DNA of 64,000 bases from Sabellastarte sp. h YS-2021 (taxonomy: Eukaryota; Annelida; Polychaeta; Sabellida; Sabellidae), in NCBI GenBank assembly GCA_964017235.1, contig OZ024939.1, positions 43,626,241 through 43,690,240 of the forward strand. Reading direction: 5' to 3'. Made by a program: the position numbers and the translations under genes. Below are positions 36,101-49,534 of this stretch, in pieces. Every line of letters starts with the position of its first letter. Position 1 is the stretch's first letter. Below the pieces are notes generated by a model. It searched no databases. It was not told the DNA's origin and was given only the letters and a program-made list of their open reading frames with translations.

Positions 36101-38929
36101 CCTGTCCACATGTACCTGTAGTGTTTAAAACCGAAGTCAGCTGAGACCCAAGACACACACAAACACCCCATCACACACACACATAGAGAAAGGCTGCTCG
36201 TTTCTTATGACCCAAGTCTCACTGCTGATAGCCCCACAATGCGCAGCACACAATGAGTAAATTAGCCTTGCTTACAGGCCAAACTTTTGTCTTGCACGAT
36301 TAAAATAGTACTGAATTTCACAGTAGTATAACAAATGTGAGATTCCACATTATACACTGCTGTCCTAACTACAAAGTGGGCTTGGGATTTCTGCAGCTAC
36401 AGAGCAACCAACCAGTGCCAGTAAAGAAGAAAGAAAATAGTCTTGATTCCACTACTAAGTTGCCAATTAAGCTCAATCATAGTTCTAGCTACTATTCACC
36501 TACAATAGTGCATGCAGTGAGAAGGCTTGAAGCTTCTTAGATGTTGATCAGACAGCACCCTACCAGAGTATAGTCACTGTATACAACTGGTCAGACAGTT
36601 TTCAAAATATCTAGTTTCCCCAAGCTCTGAAACAAATTTTGGTATTCCTATACACTTGTGAGAGATATGATGAAACTTAACCCGAGTCTATTTTGTACAT
36701 GGAAATGCTCATAAGTATTTCAAAATTAAAAGGATACACTAAAGGTTGTAAACTTGTAAGATATTAAAGCAATTTGTAGGTTTTTCAATGTTATGATGAA
36801 GCCCCAAAATATTGCCATTTTCAATATTCATTAATGTTCTTTGTGGGGTTTTTTCATTTCTCTCACAACAAAAGTATCAGAGAATACTGAATAACAGTTT
36901 CCATCACTACTTAATGTAGGTTCGTTGGTGGTGAGCACTTACATGTGGACAAGGTCTGGAAAGCCTTACCTCTGGTCCAGTTGCTCTAAGTTCTGTTATA
37001 CTGACATATCATATGCCATAAAAGGTAATGTAGTTTGTGTTTTAATAAACCATGGCAATGAATGTTGAAAAAGTAAAAGATTGTCAGAAACTTACATAGG
37101 TTTATTATCAAGGGTATATATTCTTAAAGCATTGAAATAATAAGTATTTGATTAGGTTCGAGGAAATTAGGTTCTGGGAAAGGCTAACTGGCCACCCATT
37201 CTATTACTCAGCTCAGCTGTCTTACGGCTCTCAACTAGATTTCTTCTAGTGTCACAGTACATCAAACTACCTTCACACAGAAATCAAACTCGTCAGTAGT
37301 TTTATCTCCTATTTTTACCCCAAGTGTTAGTCGATACACATTCTTGAAATTAAAGTATGATGTTAATTAAAGTTACATCCAATACAACATACATATTTTA
37401 TGGTGGAAATAAATTCTTTATCATACAAGGTCCAGAGTGTGTGGCACTGCCATTAAAGCATGGGCAATGGGACTTCTCTAACCTTCACAATCTTAACTAT
37501 TATGTCAACACAAAAACTTCAAGATGACGAGAGACCATAGGAGTTTAGATCAGTAAGACAATTGCACAAACAACTTCTGTATCCTCACTGGGGAACAATG
37601 CCATGAGACTTGCATGTTTGCATGAACAGCCAGTGTCACATGGAACCTATCTAACCACTGCATGCCATGACACGCACACACTTGGTTACAAAACCAACAA
37701 TATACCCACTCATCCTACCCACCTAATGCCTGGAAATTTGGGCAGAGAATGTGAGTGATTGGACATTTTTACATGTGTATATTCTCCTCACACATAGGGT
37801 TTTAAAGAAAACAGGCAGTTTCAACCATCTACGTCTGAGTTACAATACTTTCCAATTAGTTCCAGCTTGGGATTTTTCTCAATTAATTTTCAGTGAAACA
37901 GTCTCTGTAGCCGACAGTGGAGGATTGCAGAGCATTCCAGCCTGGCAGGGGATTGCAGAGTAATTGCTGCCATCGAGCTATGGCATCAATTCAAGACGTG
38001 CTTCTGAAACCTTACAGAAAATAGAGGAAGCCCTTGGTTTACATTACACTTTTGTTATTCATCACAATGACAACAAATCAGAGACTGTTATAAGTCTAGT
38101 ATGTGCATTATGTGTCACTCTCTTACATTTGCAAAACACTATTTCTGTGGTTTGTGTTCCCTTCAAGAGAGAAAATATTGAGTGTAAATGTAAAATTGTC
38201 CATATTTATTCAATAAATGTCTTCCACAAATATAGAGAACAAGAAGCGTATTTGTTTATATTTTACAGCCCTGTTGCCTTTTTTTTTTGGCATTAAACAC
38301 AATCAGTTTTGCAGCTGATTACACCAGGGTACATGAAACTGAGAAAATGTATATCATAAATATTGACTTATTTTTATCATTCTATGATTATTCACGCAAA
38401 TGTGCTAATGAAATTTATGGGCACTCGGAAACTCTGCACATTCATGGCCATATAACATTATTTCAAAAATATCATGCATGAAGGCAGTGCTCTCTATGTC
38501 AACTTCTAACGCTCGACATCAAAATGACTTCTCATTCTTTGCATTAATAGGAAGATATGGTGTTATTTTTATTCTAGCTTTCCCCATTTCACACAGTTAA
38601 GTGTTGCATACCCGGGTAACTGAGATCTACTCACAGCTAACAAGCTCCAGTCATCTCTTGTCGGCCTTCAAAGAGGCGTGTAACAACAGGCCCAGAAATC
38701 TGACAAACTTTATCACTTGGCCATGGACAATGCAGCACATTAAGATGGGTCAGATCTGGCACTCGAAACCACCATCACCAAGCAACAGTTTAATCTCTAT
38801 AAAAACCATCTAATTTGGACTTTTTGTAGCACTTAATCTCTACTGCTCGACAGAATCTAAGGTAAACTATAACTTTAGAGGTAGAAGATTGTGTGCCTCC
38901 TAAATGTCCTTAAAAAACCTTGAATGTAC
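30118..38929. other. Upstream or 5' non-coding region, no genes recognised
   Basis: About 8.8 kb. The part at 33520-34340 is pyrimidine-rich on the + strand and looks like an old tandem repeat of about 200 bp: CAGT...TTTAACTCT blocks near 33605, 33814 and 34012, and two copies of CAGTCCTTTATTAT-like sequence near 33752 and 33872. A CA-rich tract lies at about 36150-36184. No exon with good splice signals was found. Confidence 0.4.
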
Positions 38930-39321
38930 CCTGCTAGTAGTGTTGTTAACAGTTTTCCGGTATGCGGTATTTCGTTTCGTTTGGGTAGAAAAAACGAAAT
39001 CCGCAAAGAATATTTGGGAACCGGTTATTGAAAATGTTATTATTTTAGGCTTTATAAAGGCTGATACTTCATCCAAACGACAAAAAATATACATATTTTG
39101 TTAAATATGTCACATTTTTACTTTATATTGAGCAAAAATCATTTTTACGTACTTATTAATTTCTCGCGAAAGCCACTTCTATTTGGAAGTTATCCCTCAT
39201 GTACGCCTGCAAATATTGTTCAATGCACAGAACAAGCATACAAAATACCGGATTTAGTTTCATTTCAAAGCCCTGGTAACCGGTTCTGATTTCTGTAAAC
39301 GATGCCACCACTACCTGCTAG
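38930..39321. mobile_element. hAT-like MITE with 8-bp target-site duplication (CCTGCTAG)
   Basis: The element is 38938-39313 (376 bp), flanked by CCTGCTAG at 38930-38937 and 39314-39321. Its ends are TAGTGTTGTTAACAG and, inverted, TAGTGGTGGCATCG. An 8-bp duplication with TAGTG-type short inverted ends is characteristic of hAT-superfamily non-autonomous elements. It carries no transposase. Open frames at 38900-39104 on both strands run through it by chance. Confidence 0.85.
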
Positions 39322-41269
39322 TGTGTAAATATTAGTAATATATATTTGTAGTGTGATTATTATAAATATATAAATGTCTCCACGCACAACACAAGTTAAG
39401 ACATAGCAAAGAATTATCGGAAAGGCTATAGACTGCAATCTTAAGACAGAATTCTATGGCTACAGTGACATTGTGACTTTGTTGAGCAAAACCCCTGTAG
39501 CCCAGTCTGGGTGATGTGTCTTTCTCGTGTGACAATAACAGCGGTCTCTGGCGAACCATTATTAATATCACAGGGACAAATCATACATCACAGAGGTCTT
39601 TCAAGCTACAGTGATGGCTTACGAATAACAGAAGCCACAGAATAAAGCCAACAGATATCTTGTTCTGTAATTATTATGGCCTGCCATAACACACTGAAAA
39701 ATGAGGGAAATACAATATGTCAAACTTTACATGTGAAACTGAAGACAGATTTCCATCCAAAAGGTTTTTTTTGAACATGTAGCAAAGTGGAACAGTATAT
39801 TATGCTGTATTATCTCCATATAAAACATATAAATAAACTTGTTTCATTTTCATGAGAGTTTTATGCATATACATACTGTTGGAACATTATTAATTTAACT
39901 CAAAACCTTAAAACAAATACCACATGTTCACCTGGTAGTGTGACCAAATAACCTTAAGTGGTCAGCATCATGTAAGTTTGTTACAGTGGGGTATGACTGG
40001 CCCCCCAAAAATGGGGTAAAAATTATGAGGCATCAAACTTTTCAGTGATAATTCTGAGAGTGGGTACATATTTTCTGCATACCCTAACCAAAAGAAAACA
40101 CTAAAATAGTCTTACAGTCAATGGGTTTTTAAAAAGAACATAAAACTTCACCAATGACGAAACTCTTCTATTTTTTTTCCAGAAGTCCATTTCTCTATAT
40201 CAAATAACAGAAAAGCAGTCGTCTTCTGTTACTGGGCCCATTCCCTGGAGACATGAAGATCCCATTGATCTCCAATGCCAGCCTGATCCAGTCTACTTAT
40301 ATGGCAGTCATTGATCATGGTCATACTTTCATTATTTACAGACTCCACCATACACACTCAAGTCCATCAATTTTCTTTTGAAACCTTAGCCCTGACAGCA
40401 GACATTACTTCTGTATTTGAATCATTGACATATCAATAGATTTTATGTTGTCTTTTTTAAGTTTAAGCCTATGTTATTTCTGCTAATATATTGCAATATT
40501 TTAAGTAACTAACCCAGTTACGACCTTCTAAAACAGCTCTAACCCAAAATTTGGACTTTCCTGATGTTTTATGCAATATTATTTTTTTACCATGAACAAT
40601 GTATTATCCCAACAGGCAAACCTTTTCAGGTAATAGACTTTTCACTGTACCTGGTGTACAATAAATCCTGTATTAATGACAGGTCTTGAGAAATAAATTT
40701 TTGCATTGTTTTATAAAGTAATACACATTTAACCTGATGATAAGTTGCCGAATATTTTTAACCATACAAAATCATAACGAGAAATAACTATTCATGTTTA
40801 CAGTTTAATGTCTTACCTCAGAGTAAAGCTTCTAGTCAAAATAACAGGTGGCCCATGTTCCTTTTGAAACATGAAAATCTGGGCAATTTCATATTTTTCC
40901 AAAATCAAAGTTGATAACCCCACAAGAGGTTAGCAAGTCAAAGTTAGGGTTTTATGTCCAGCGTAATATTGGGACATTCCAACAACATTGCCAGCCACAC
41001 AGAGGGGGCAGGATGTAATTAGATGCTACACTTGCTGACAACTTGCCCACCATACAGGTTGGAGAAGGTTAAAGCTAATGCATCATTCACTATGCAAACA
41101 CAGCTCCTCATTGCTTTATGCACAGGTCACACAATGGAGATGGTGCTACGAAAATCTCAGCGAATATAAAAGAATAGAGGTGACTTCAAATTCACCAGAA
41201 TCCACGGAAAAAGGCGGGAAAGTGTGGTCACGGGATAAAAGATCTTCATACTTATACAACCCTTTTCCA
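39322..41269. other. Non-coding stretch, nothing recognised
   Basis: AT-rich sequence with chance frames only; no repeat ends identified. Confidence 0.5.
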
Positions 41270-42066
41270 GTGTTCTTCGACTGTCCTGAGATTATCCCTC
41301 GACAAAGCAAGAATATTATGAGAATACCCTACGAACTAATGAAGATACCTGGTGATTTGACTACAATTACCAATGAATTAGCTAGAAGTAGGAGAGACTG
41401 AACATGATCTGAGAAGAATTTTCCACAACAAAGGGAGAACCAGTTGAGAACAAGAAAGTATGTCCATTGAATTTACTGAGAACAAGAAGATAGTACAACT
41501 CAACAGCAAATGCCCTACTCCAGTGCTACGACATAGTGTTGGAAGACAGTAAACTGGAAACCTATTTGCTGACCAAAAGACACTGATTCGGTTACATTTT
41601 GTTTTCTTCTAACCAAAACCAGTTTCGTCACATATTCATTATTAGAACTTATATATATCACACATTTTGTTGTCAAAATTCTTCAAAAAGCCCATCATGG
41701 TTCATATTTATATGCCAGTTAGAGCTCATGTTTGCGTTTGAAAACTTACGTCTTCACGTTTATAAATCAAACGTACCCAGTTTTTCGCGGAATTTCTGCT
41801 TTTGGAAACCGGTTCTAAAATTCACATTCAACCACAACACTACTACAACAATATGCTACCTATACTTGCAAATTCTCATGGCAAACTTAAAAATCACTAA
41901 AAACACACATACCACCGACAATTTTGAACATCAGATTGTTGTCGCCATGAAGTGGTGAATAATGAAGAGGACTGAAGGCAAACAAACAATATTCAGGAAT
42001 CCACCAAGAACATTGAAGAATCTGTTATTCATCGATATTCGCCATTAAAATTTGCCATTGTGTGAC
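41270..42066 (+). repeat. Unclassified dispersed repeat, copy A (split by a MITE)
   Basis: It shares an ordered set of segments with 57785-58560: TTCGACTGTCCTGAGATTA, TTTACTGAGAACAAGAA, GTGCTACGACATAG-like, ATATGCTACCTATA, CTTAAAAATCACTAAAAA, CCACCAAGAACATTGAAGAA, GCCATTAAAATTTGCC and TGTGTGAC. Excluding the MITE it is about 490 bp. Both copies begin with a frame that can read VFFDCPEI and then degenerates, so an old coding origin is possible. I do not recognise the family. Confidence 0.75.
41526..41850. mobile_element. hAT-like MITE nested in repeat copy A
   Basis: The element is 41534-41842 (309 bp), with flanks CTACGACA (41526-41533) and CTACAACA (41843-41850), an 8-bp duplication with one mismatch. 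Its ends are TAGTGTTGGAAGACAG and, inverted, TAGTGTTGTGGTTG. They resemble the ends of the element at 38938. The related repeat at 57785 has an uninterrupted junction here, which independently supports the insertion. Confidence 0.85.
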
Positions 42067-44448
42067 CTGGACATGAGATCACATTAAACAAGTACTTGTA
42101 CAGGAACCAAAACTGGGGAACTGTGAATGCTGGAATAATCATTTTAACCATATACATGTACACCCAATATTATACATGTAGATACTCCAGGTCAAAGATT
42201 GGCATGGCATCAACACTAAAATAAGGGAAACCTATTTTATTGACTGAAATGTCAAAGACAAAATAATCAGTGAGTGATGAATTTCACTGGTCAAGTTGTA
42301 AGCCGGTGAAGGAAAACCATATAGGTTACAAGGAAGTAACTGTAACATGGAGACAAACGAATACTGAAAAGTTAACATTGCCAATAAACACCCCAACCTT
42401 TTACTGGAGTACATTTTTATTATATTTCAACCATTGTGACCAATGGGTATTTTAATTCCATATATATCAGTACAACCTTCTTTCACTGTGTGCTTTCAGT
42501 AATTTTCTGACTGAGTGATAATGAATATTACTGAAATTACATCAAATAATGCATTAGAAATATTTGTAAAAAGTCCTCAAAGAAATTTTTATAGCAATTA
42601 AAATGCAATAACAATTTAAACGATAAAAACTGTAATCAAAGTGCTTAAGCGTCAGCTATTTGAATCATTAGGGTATTTTGCTGTCGCTTTCTTTGTCACA
42701 CAAATGCAAATATTTTGGAACTGCCCCCAAAAGTATGCTTCATCTAGTGGAATGGGGCTTTGTTCTTCAATTCTGGTTGTGTGTGCCATCCCAAGTAATC
42801 CGTTTACTGGAGAAAATCTCACAGGATGCACTAACACTGAAAATAAAAGCCTCTTTCCCTCAATGTAACCTTGAATTTCTCCAGTTACAACTGAAGAATT
42901 CAATTTCCCGCGATTGTTCCCTGATGTAGCAGCAGAGCATATAACAACTTTATCACCCTAATTCTCAAATATCCCCTCATCTGTGGGGAAAATTGCTATT
43001 CACTGAAAGTCCACTGTAGATTTTGAGACCGACAACTTCCCAGTAAACCATGTGTGTAAAGACCAAGTATATGCTACATGTACACAATCTGCAAGCTATG
43101 ATGGTCAGGTATCTCGCCTTTATGAACACAGAAACACAAAATCACAGATTGTGAATCACATGGAGTCAAAAAAGGTTTTCGATTAAGAACACAATTTCTG
43201 AATTGCAACATCAATTTAAGATTTGTTAATTTAAGTATTTTTTCTAGCAATCAGTAGACAGTATTTGCAAACTGTTGTTGGAAAACAAAAATGAGTGAAA
43301 TTCTATTGCTTTTTTACCTGGTCTTTCATGATTCCGGATGAATGTTTAAACCATAACTTTTACAGTATGGGAGGGATTTCTAGCTCTCAAAAGACCAATA
43401 TTTTACGACATGCAAAAATCTTAAATTTAAAGTTTAATATCAACACTGAAGTGTAGTTTGATCCCCACACTGTGGTAATCATACACCTATTAGAAAAACC
43501 TTTATTTCTGGGACTTGCGGGGAAAAACCTCATAAAATCAAAATTTGTTAAATGTTCTGAGAATATGATGAAAATTGTTATTTTAAGGGGTGGTATAAAA
43601 TTTCCACCTGTGTTAAAAATCACATTTCTTACTTTATATCACAAACACAAACATATCTTCAAACCACAACATCTTGCATACATGTCACAACAACAGTATT
43701 GGATGTAAACAAGACCTGTGTTCATAATGAAGGCAACTGAAGGTAAAAAACAATCTCTGCTTCCAAGGCACCCCGATATCGCCCTCCTGTAAGAAGGATG
43801 GATTCGTGAATTAATTGGATTGGGCTCCCCAACTGAATGGGTGCTAGAAGCGAGGGATCAAATACTGCACTAGATTAATAGCCAGGCCTTAACATGGATT
43901 TCATTACAACTGCTATTTAAGGGAGCAAGCCTCTTTACCAAAAGTTTGATCAGGGATCTGTAGGAATTCTGAATATGTCATTTGTCCATGTCTACTCTCA
44001 TTGAGGCAGATTTCAACTTTTCCTTGATAACCTTTTACTGCAGTGATATTCTTTGACCTAAAAGTCTCCTGCAGTTCCAACAGACAAAAATCACTGAAGA
44101 AAAATAAATAAAGTCAAAACCTAATATGGTTTCCAAATTTTATTACATTATATGGGTTTCAATATAATTTTTCCTTGTTTTACCACTTCTTTCATAGTTT
44201 ACTTCTGAAGTTTGTTTTCTTTTTTTTTTACCTACACTACCCGTTACTTCCACTTTGAGTATACTAAAATGCAGGCAACTGTATCCAGGTTACTTCTTTT
44301 GTGAACACCCAGCATTTGATTTCATTGTTGTCAATACACATTCCCTGCTTTTGCAAATATCTCTTCATATTTCGTTTCGATGATAAAAAGTACTCTATAA
44401 AAGCAGTGCAGTATCACTTACTTTCCAAATTAAGGCCAGTGCTGAGAT
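42067..44448. other. Non-coding stretch, nothing recognised
   Basis: AT-rich sequence with overlapping chance frames on both strands (42232-42455, 42641-42929, 43387-43708). None has splice sites or a family motif. Confidence 0.5.
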
Positions 44449-44708
44449 TCAAACCAATGACCAGGGCCACAGTGGCAGAGTGGTAACACTCTCGCCTCCC
44501 ACCTCTGAGATCGGGGTTCGGTTGCCCGGACTACTTCCAAGTGGGAAAGCTGGTAGTTGCTTACTGTTGGTCGGCAGTTTACAGTACAGAACCTTGACTA
44601 ACTGTACGTACTGGTTTCCTCTCCCCTTCTAACTACCTGTCGTGATATGACCTGTACAGTGTTGAAAGCGACATAAAACCCCAAATAAATAAATCAAACC
44701 AATGACCA
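44449..44708 (+). mobile_element. tRNA-derived SINE with 15-bp target-site duplication
   Basis: The element is 44464-44693, flanked by perfect copies of TCAAACCAATGACCA (44449-44463 and 44694-44708). A-box TGGCAGAGTGG at 44473-44483; B-box-like GGTTCGGTTGCC at 44515-44526. The tail is CCCCAAATAAATAAA. It is the same family as 19047-19283, in opposite orientation. Transcription would be by RNA polymerase III, with mobilisation by a partner LINE not present in this window. Confidence 0.95.
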
Positions 44709-46969
44709 AACAGGTTGGATGAGAGCCAGTTACCACTATATTACAGTTTTCATTTACTTTTGACTTCATGAAAGCTGCAATTTCAGTTTATTGTTTGGTT
44801 GAAGAAGAACCTTGTGAATCTAAATTCCAGTTTCTCAACACAATAATTAATAACATGCATTTATTACAAAAGAAAGCCACATGCAAAACCTCAATGTTTT
44901 TAAGAGTGCCACACTACAGTTACAGGTCCAATTAACAGCTTGTAGAGAGTCAGCTCTCCCGCTGGTCTGGCTTACTGACCCCTGCTTTATTAGACTTCAA
45001 GAGGAAGCCATGTCAACCCATAAACACGCTATTTTACAACAACACTCCCAAATACCCCTCCTCTAAAACTGCATCAACACAGCAGCACCACCAAGCTTTC
45101 CTTGTGTCACGTAGATACCAGATTCATCACAGACTATGACAGGCACAAGTGTCAGAGTGTATTAAGATCTCAAATTTATTAGACTCCAATAATAAGACAC
45201 AATGTTCTCTGCAGTACGTTTACTCTTCTAGTAATTATGATCCACATTTTTAGGAATCTTTTTTTTTCCAGCATTACAATGTCCGAGTCTTTGATATACT
45301 AAGTCTAAGCTGCTAGAATCATAGATTCAAAATTACAAAGATTACAAAATACCACTTATATATCAAGTCATGAAGTTATTTCACACAACACCAAATCCTA
45401 CAGTCTCTATCAATAAAGCTAATTATACCATTTTATAAATTATATGGTATAATTATATATATTTGGTTTGTTGCATTGTTATGGTACATTATAACCCAGT
45501 ACATTGGGATAGTTATATCATCATGGTATATTATCACTTAGTCTTGTATTATTTTTATATTTGTTAATGAAGGTTTTATTTTTACAGGAAATTATTTTTT
45601 ACAGGCTGAGGAATGTGTAAACACTATTTTCCAATTTCTTGGTTAAAGCTTTCTCACCAGAATTTACACATCCAGAATGTCTACAGGAGACACAGCACCA
45701 AACAAAAGCACTTCAAATGTGGCAGCCACAACACGAGCACATTATGAATGACATTCATACACAAAGAAATCATGAGGTAAGCCTATAGGTTTTATACAAA
45801 CATTAATATTTGCTTTTTTCTGAATGGTCACTTGCAAGTTACAATGTTTTATTTTAGTAAAATGGTCTAGATACCAAATACTGCCATTACCAGAGTATCC
45901 CCTATGTTTAATGTAGAAATTATGTTCTTTTAAAAAGAACTAAATGTCATGTTTCAAGGGTCAACTATGAACTGAAATCCAACCCGGTTATCTGGAATTC
46001 AAGGTAAAGAAAGAAAAAGTTTTAACAGGGTTCACTGTGAGAGGTTACCTGAAAACAGATCGAATTTCTTGAAAAACTGACTGCAAAGTAAGTAAACCTT
46101 AGTATTCCATCAGCTTCCTCTAATTGGTATTACTTTGTTAGATAATTTTCCTTATTAATACAGATATTAACATAACATATTGTTTCATAACGTATTGTTA
46201 ATAACATCCGCCAAGTTTGCTTCTCCGATACTTCCACTGGGTAAGAAATAAAACGCGGTTACCCGAATTTGGATTCCTCACAAATACCCGGGTGTTGTTC
46301 ATAACCTTAATGAAAATCAGCTTGACAAACCAGAAAAAAATTGATTAATTTCAACAAGCAATGTAAGATACTGGACTATGTTTACAATAAATATCCCTGG
46401 TTTTTGGTAGCATTAAAAATACAAGTAAGTTTGTTTTCAAAGGTCTTTTTTTGGACATTTTAACTCATAGCTCCCCACCATGGAAATGAGGAAACCATGT
46501 CACAGTCTTTCATTGTCGTAAGATATCAGACATCCCAATCTAACGCCTTCCGCTGATACAATTTACAGGTCAATATACTGCACTCCATAAAGGATATCCT
46601 TTAGCTCAGTCCAGGATGCCCTAAATCTGAATAATGCCCTACACAACATAAAGCTAACTTATGGCTTCCCATGCTGTCACCTGGCACTTCCTGTTTGTCC
46701 TGTCTTTTGTGCAGTAATGTTTAACTTTATATTCATGGCACTGACTTTGCAAGTTACCAACATACTTTAGAGGCTGTGGATGGTGATACAAAGGTCTACA
46801 GCAAAACCTCAATCATGTGACCTCCAAACAGGTCCAAATATTCCACATTATGAAGTCAGGATTGGTACCTCAGCAAAGGAATCAGTCATATCTAACTTGT
46901 GAAACAAAGTTTAAGAGCTCTTTCGAGGCTTGCGCTTCTAAAGATCACTTTTTTTTTGTCTCGAGACTT
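44709..46969. other. Non-coding stretch with one AT-rich hairpin
   Basis: No gene seen. 45421-45431 and 45444-45454 form an 11-bp perfect inverted repeat (AATTATACCAT / ATGGTATAATT) around a 12-base AT loop. Confidence 0.45.
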
Positions 46970-47085
46970 TCATCAGTTGTGGCACAGCATGACGAGTATT
47001 TGTCTTCTCACTGAAGTTAAGCAACATTGGGCTACGTTAGTACTTGGATGGGTGACCATTTGAGTTCTAGACCAGCTGTGGGATG
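46970..47085 (+). repeat. 5S rRNA-derived sequence (SINE head or 5S pseudogene)
   Basis: 47011-47058 reads CTGAAGTTAAGCAACATTGG, then GCTACGTTAGTACTTGGATG, then GGTGACCA. This matches the central part of animal 5S rRNA, including the internal promoter region, with a few differences. The 5' third (about 46975-47010) is only weakly similar, and the 3' end after GGTGACCA diverges. It is therefore not a working 5S gene. GTCTCGAGACTTTCAT at 46960 and GTCCCCAGACTTTCAT at 47108 look like a repeated flank. Confidence 0.8.
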
Positions 47086-47786
47086 TGTCTCAGTTGGATT
47101 TCTTTGTGTCCCCAGACTTTCATAAATTCTAGTGCACTACTCATGTCTCTGATGGCTTTGCGCTCACACTAGGGGACCACAACACCTTTTGGCCTTGTTT
47201 ACACTAAACTTTAGGCTGACTTTTTGCCCATCTTTCAACAATTCCTTTAGCAAATATAGCCCGAAGGACTATATGTTTTAAACAGATTAAAATATGGTTG
47301 CCATGTGCATTTTTCTCTACTTGAAATAATTCAAAATGGTCACAATTAAGTTTAAATATATATATCTCATCATAATTACTGCTGTTTTGCACTAAAATAA
47401 AATACCTCCTCTTATATGAACGCTTTATCAACACAAAATCTATCAAACAACTAACAATTTATAAATAACAAAAAGCCAGCAACAGGCAATTATACATTAA
47501 AGAAAATCATAAATGAGATGTTTCCACAATGGCGGAGCGGGGGGGAAAACAAAAAAAATTGGATTATACAAACACAACAGAGAAAATTTTAATCAAACTG
47601 AGATCGCAAAGCATAATCATATTTCAAATTATTAAGTGCACGACATATTTGAAAATGACACTTCTAAAAAAACACATGGTAATCAATTCATACATGAACC
47701 AAATCTACTCCCACATGATTTCATCTCGCCCACCACTTAATCATTCAGTGAAGTAAATAAATTGCGAGAAAGTTTAACTTAATTTT

Positions 47787-47900
47787 TACCTCCGTCAAGG
47801 AGGTATTATTTTATGACCGTTTGTTTGTTTGTTAGCAAGATTAAACAAAATACTACTGGTTAGAACTTCATGCAAAAATCAAAAGATGCGTCTTCCTTCC
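47787..47900 (+). repeat. Dispersed repeat fragment with ACCTCCGTCAAGGAGGT hairpin end
   Basis: ACCTCC-GTCAA-GGAGGT forms a terminal hairpin, followed by GTTTGTTTGTTTGTTAGCAA and AAAATACTACTGGTTAGAAC. The order matches the start of the element at 24240-24505 (hairpin, GTTTGTTTGT, AAAAACTACTGG). The 3' part is lost or diverged. Confidence 0.6.
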
Positions 47901-49534
47901 CACTGAATTTTGAGTGTTATCTGGATCACTGTCTAGATACAAAAAAAAACCTTGCGGGATGCTTAATTAATTGCCCATTTATGTTCTTATTTTAAAACAC
48001 TGTTATTTAATTACTGCTCTACAGAAGTAATGTGAAAGGCTAATGGGGGCGGGCAAAATCTTATCTTCTAACCATTATGATAATTACATTTTTGATGGAA
48101 AAGATATGGAACTAAAGAATACCTGTGCAGAAAAGTTGCTAAGTCTATTATCTCAGTAAAATAAACATATTTAAACTAGATTTTTAGGTGGGGGATTACA
48201 TTTCGAAACTCAAAAGATTAATGTAAGAAAAATTGGGGTGTCTATAATTTTTGGTGGTGGCAGGGTAGAATCTTGGCTAAAAAGTGATAAAACAAATAAT
48301 AAACCTCACATTTTTGAGACCTGAGAGATGTATAAACTGGAACATTCATTTACTGTGAGACAAAATATCATAAAGACCAATCAACAGAGGTCTTTTGTAT
48401 CTTTCTTCCCTTTCTGTTTATGTTTTTGGTCAAAGTTTCCTGCAATGATTTGTAGTAATGGTGCTATCGTTTGCATCAAAAAGTGGTTTCTGGGTCTTGA
48501 AACGAAATAACATCCAATATTTTGTGTGATTTAGTATTGGCCTTGGTGAAAAATGTAGATGTCCATACATGAGACATAACAATGAATGCGGAAGATAATG
48601 TGAAATATTTTAAAGCTAAAAGACATCATATTTAACCATTTTGAAGTGATTTCATTAAATATTTCATAATATTTCCAAGGTTTTTTAATATTGTCAAACA
48701 ATGTGAGCCGTGCGTTGTGGATAAATAAATAGATTCAAACATACCAGTTTTCATCATTTTATAGCAGTTGTCACTATTTTAGTCCCATGCAAAATGAATA
48801 TGGTATACCAGTATTACAACCAGTATTTTCTAATCAACCATTGAATTTTTTTTTAGATCACAACCCAAATTCATGATCTGTATCCTGATTCGGTGTAATG
48901 TGAACCCTCCCTGTTGCTTTATATTCACCAACAAATCCATGCATTCAGATTAAGTGTATTATGAATCAGCCAAAATACAAATTTAACATTTCACTGGAAT
49001 TAAACTTCTATGTCCAAGTATATTTTGTAAAATGGACCCACTCACCAGGTACGTTGATTTTTAAAGATAGAAACTTCAATCTAGATTTTCAGTTGCTTTC
49101 TATCTTCACAAACCACTTGTTGGTTTCCAGAATCAACCAATCACTTACAGGCTGGTTTTAAAGATGTATATTTTTAAAACTAAAAATGAAGCATGTCAAT
49201 TTGTTAAATCTATGCCATAGACTCTTATTCTTTCTAAAAAAACTAAGAATGTTCAAACAATTTGCAAATTTAATAAGTAAATTTATACCCTACCCAATGG
49301 ACAATTGATAATCCGGTTGGTGCAGACTGGCCCGCCAAACGACAGAACAAGAGGGTCAGAAATGCCCCAAAAGGCAGGTTGCGCAGGCAGTAATAAGGTT
49401 AGTGACTGCTGTAATTAAATTTAGAAACAAGGAAAGAAATATCAGGTCACCCAGTTAAAGTAAATGTGTTAGATGTTCTAAGAAATCTAAAACTTGTAAT
49501 CTAGGTTACATAATTGTATCTATGCTATAAACGG
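47901..49534. other. Non-coding stretch, nothing recognised
   Basis: AT-rich sequence with chance open frames only. Confidence 0.5.

Noticed and set aside
41078..41401. 107-codon open frame
   Set aside because: Its 3' part lies in a dispersed repeat whose second copy (57785) is frame-broken, and no complete domain is seen.
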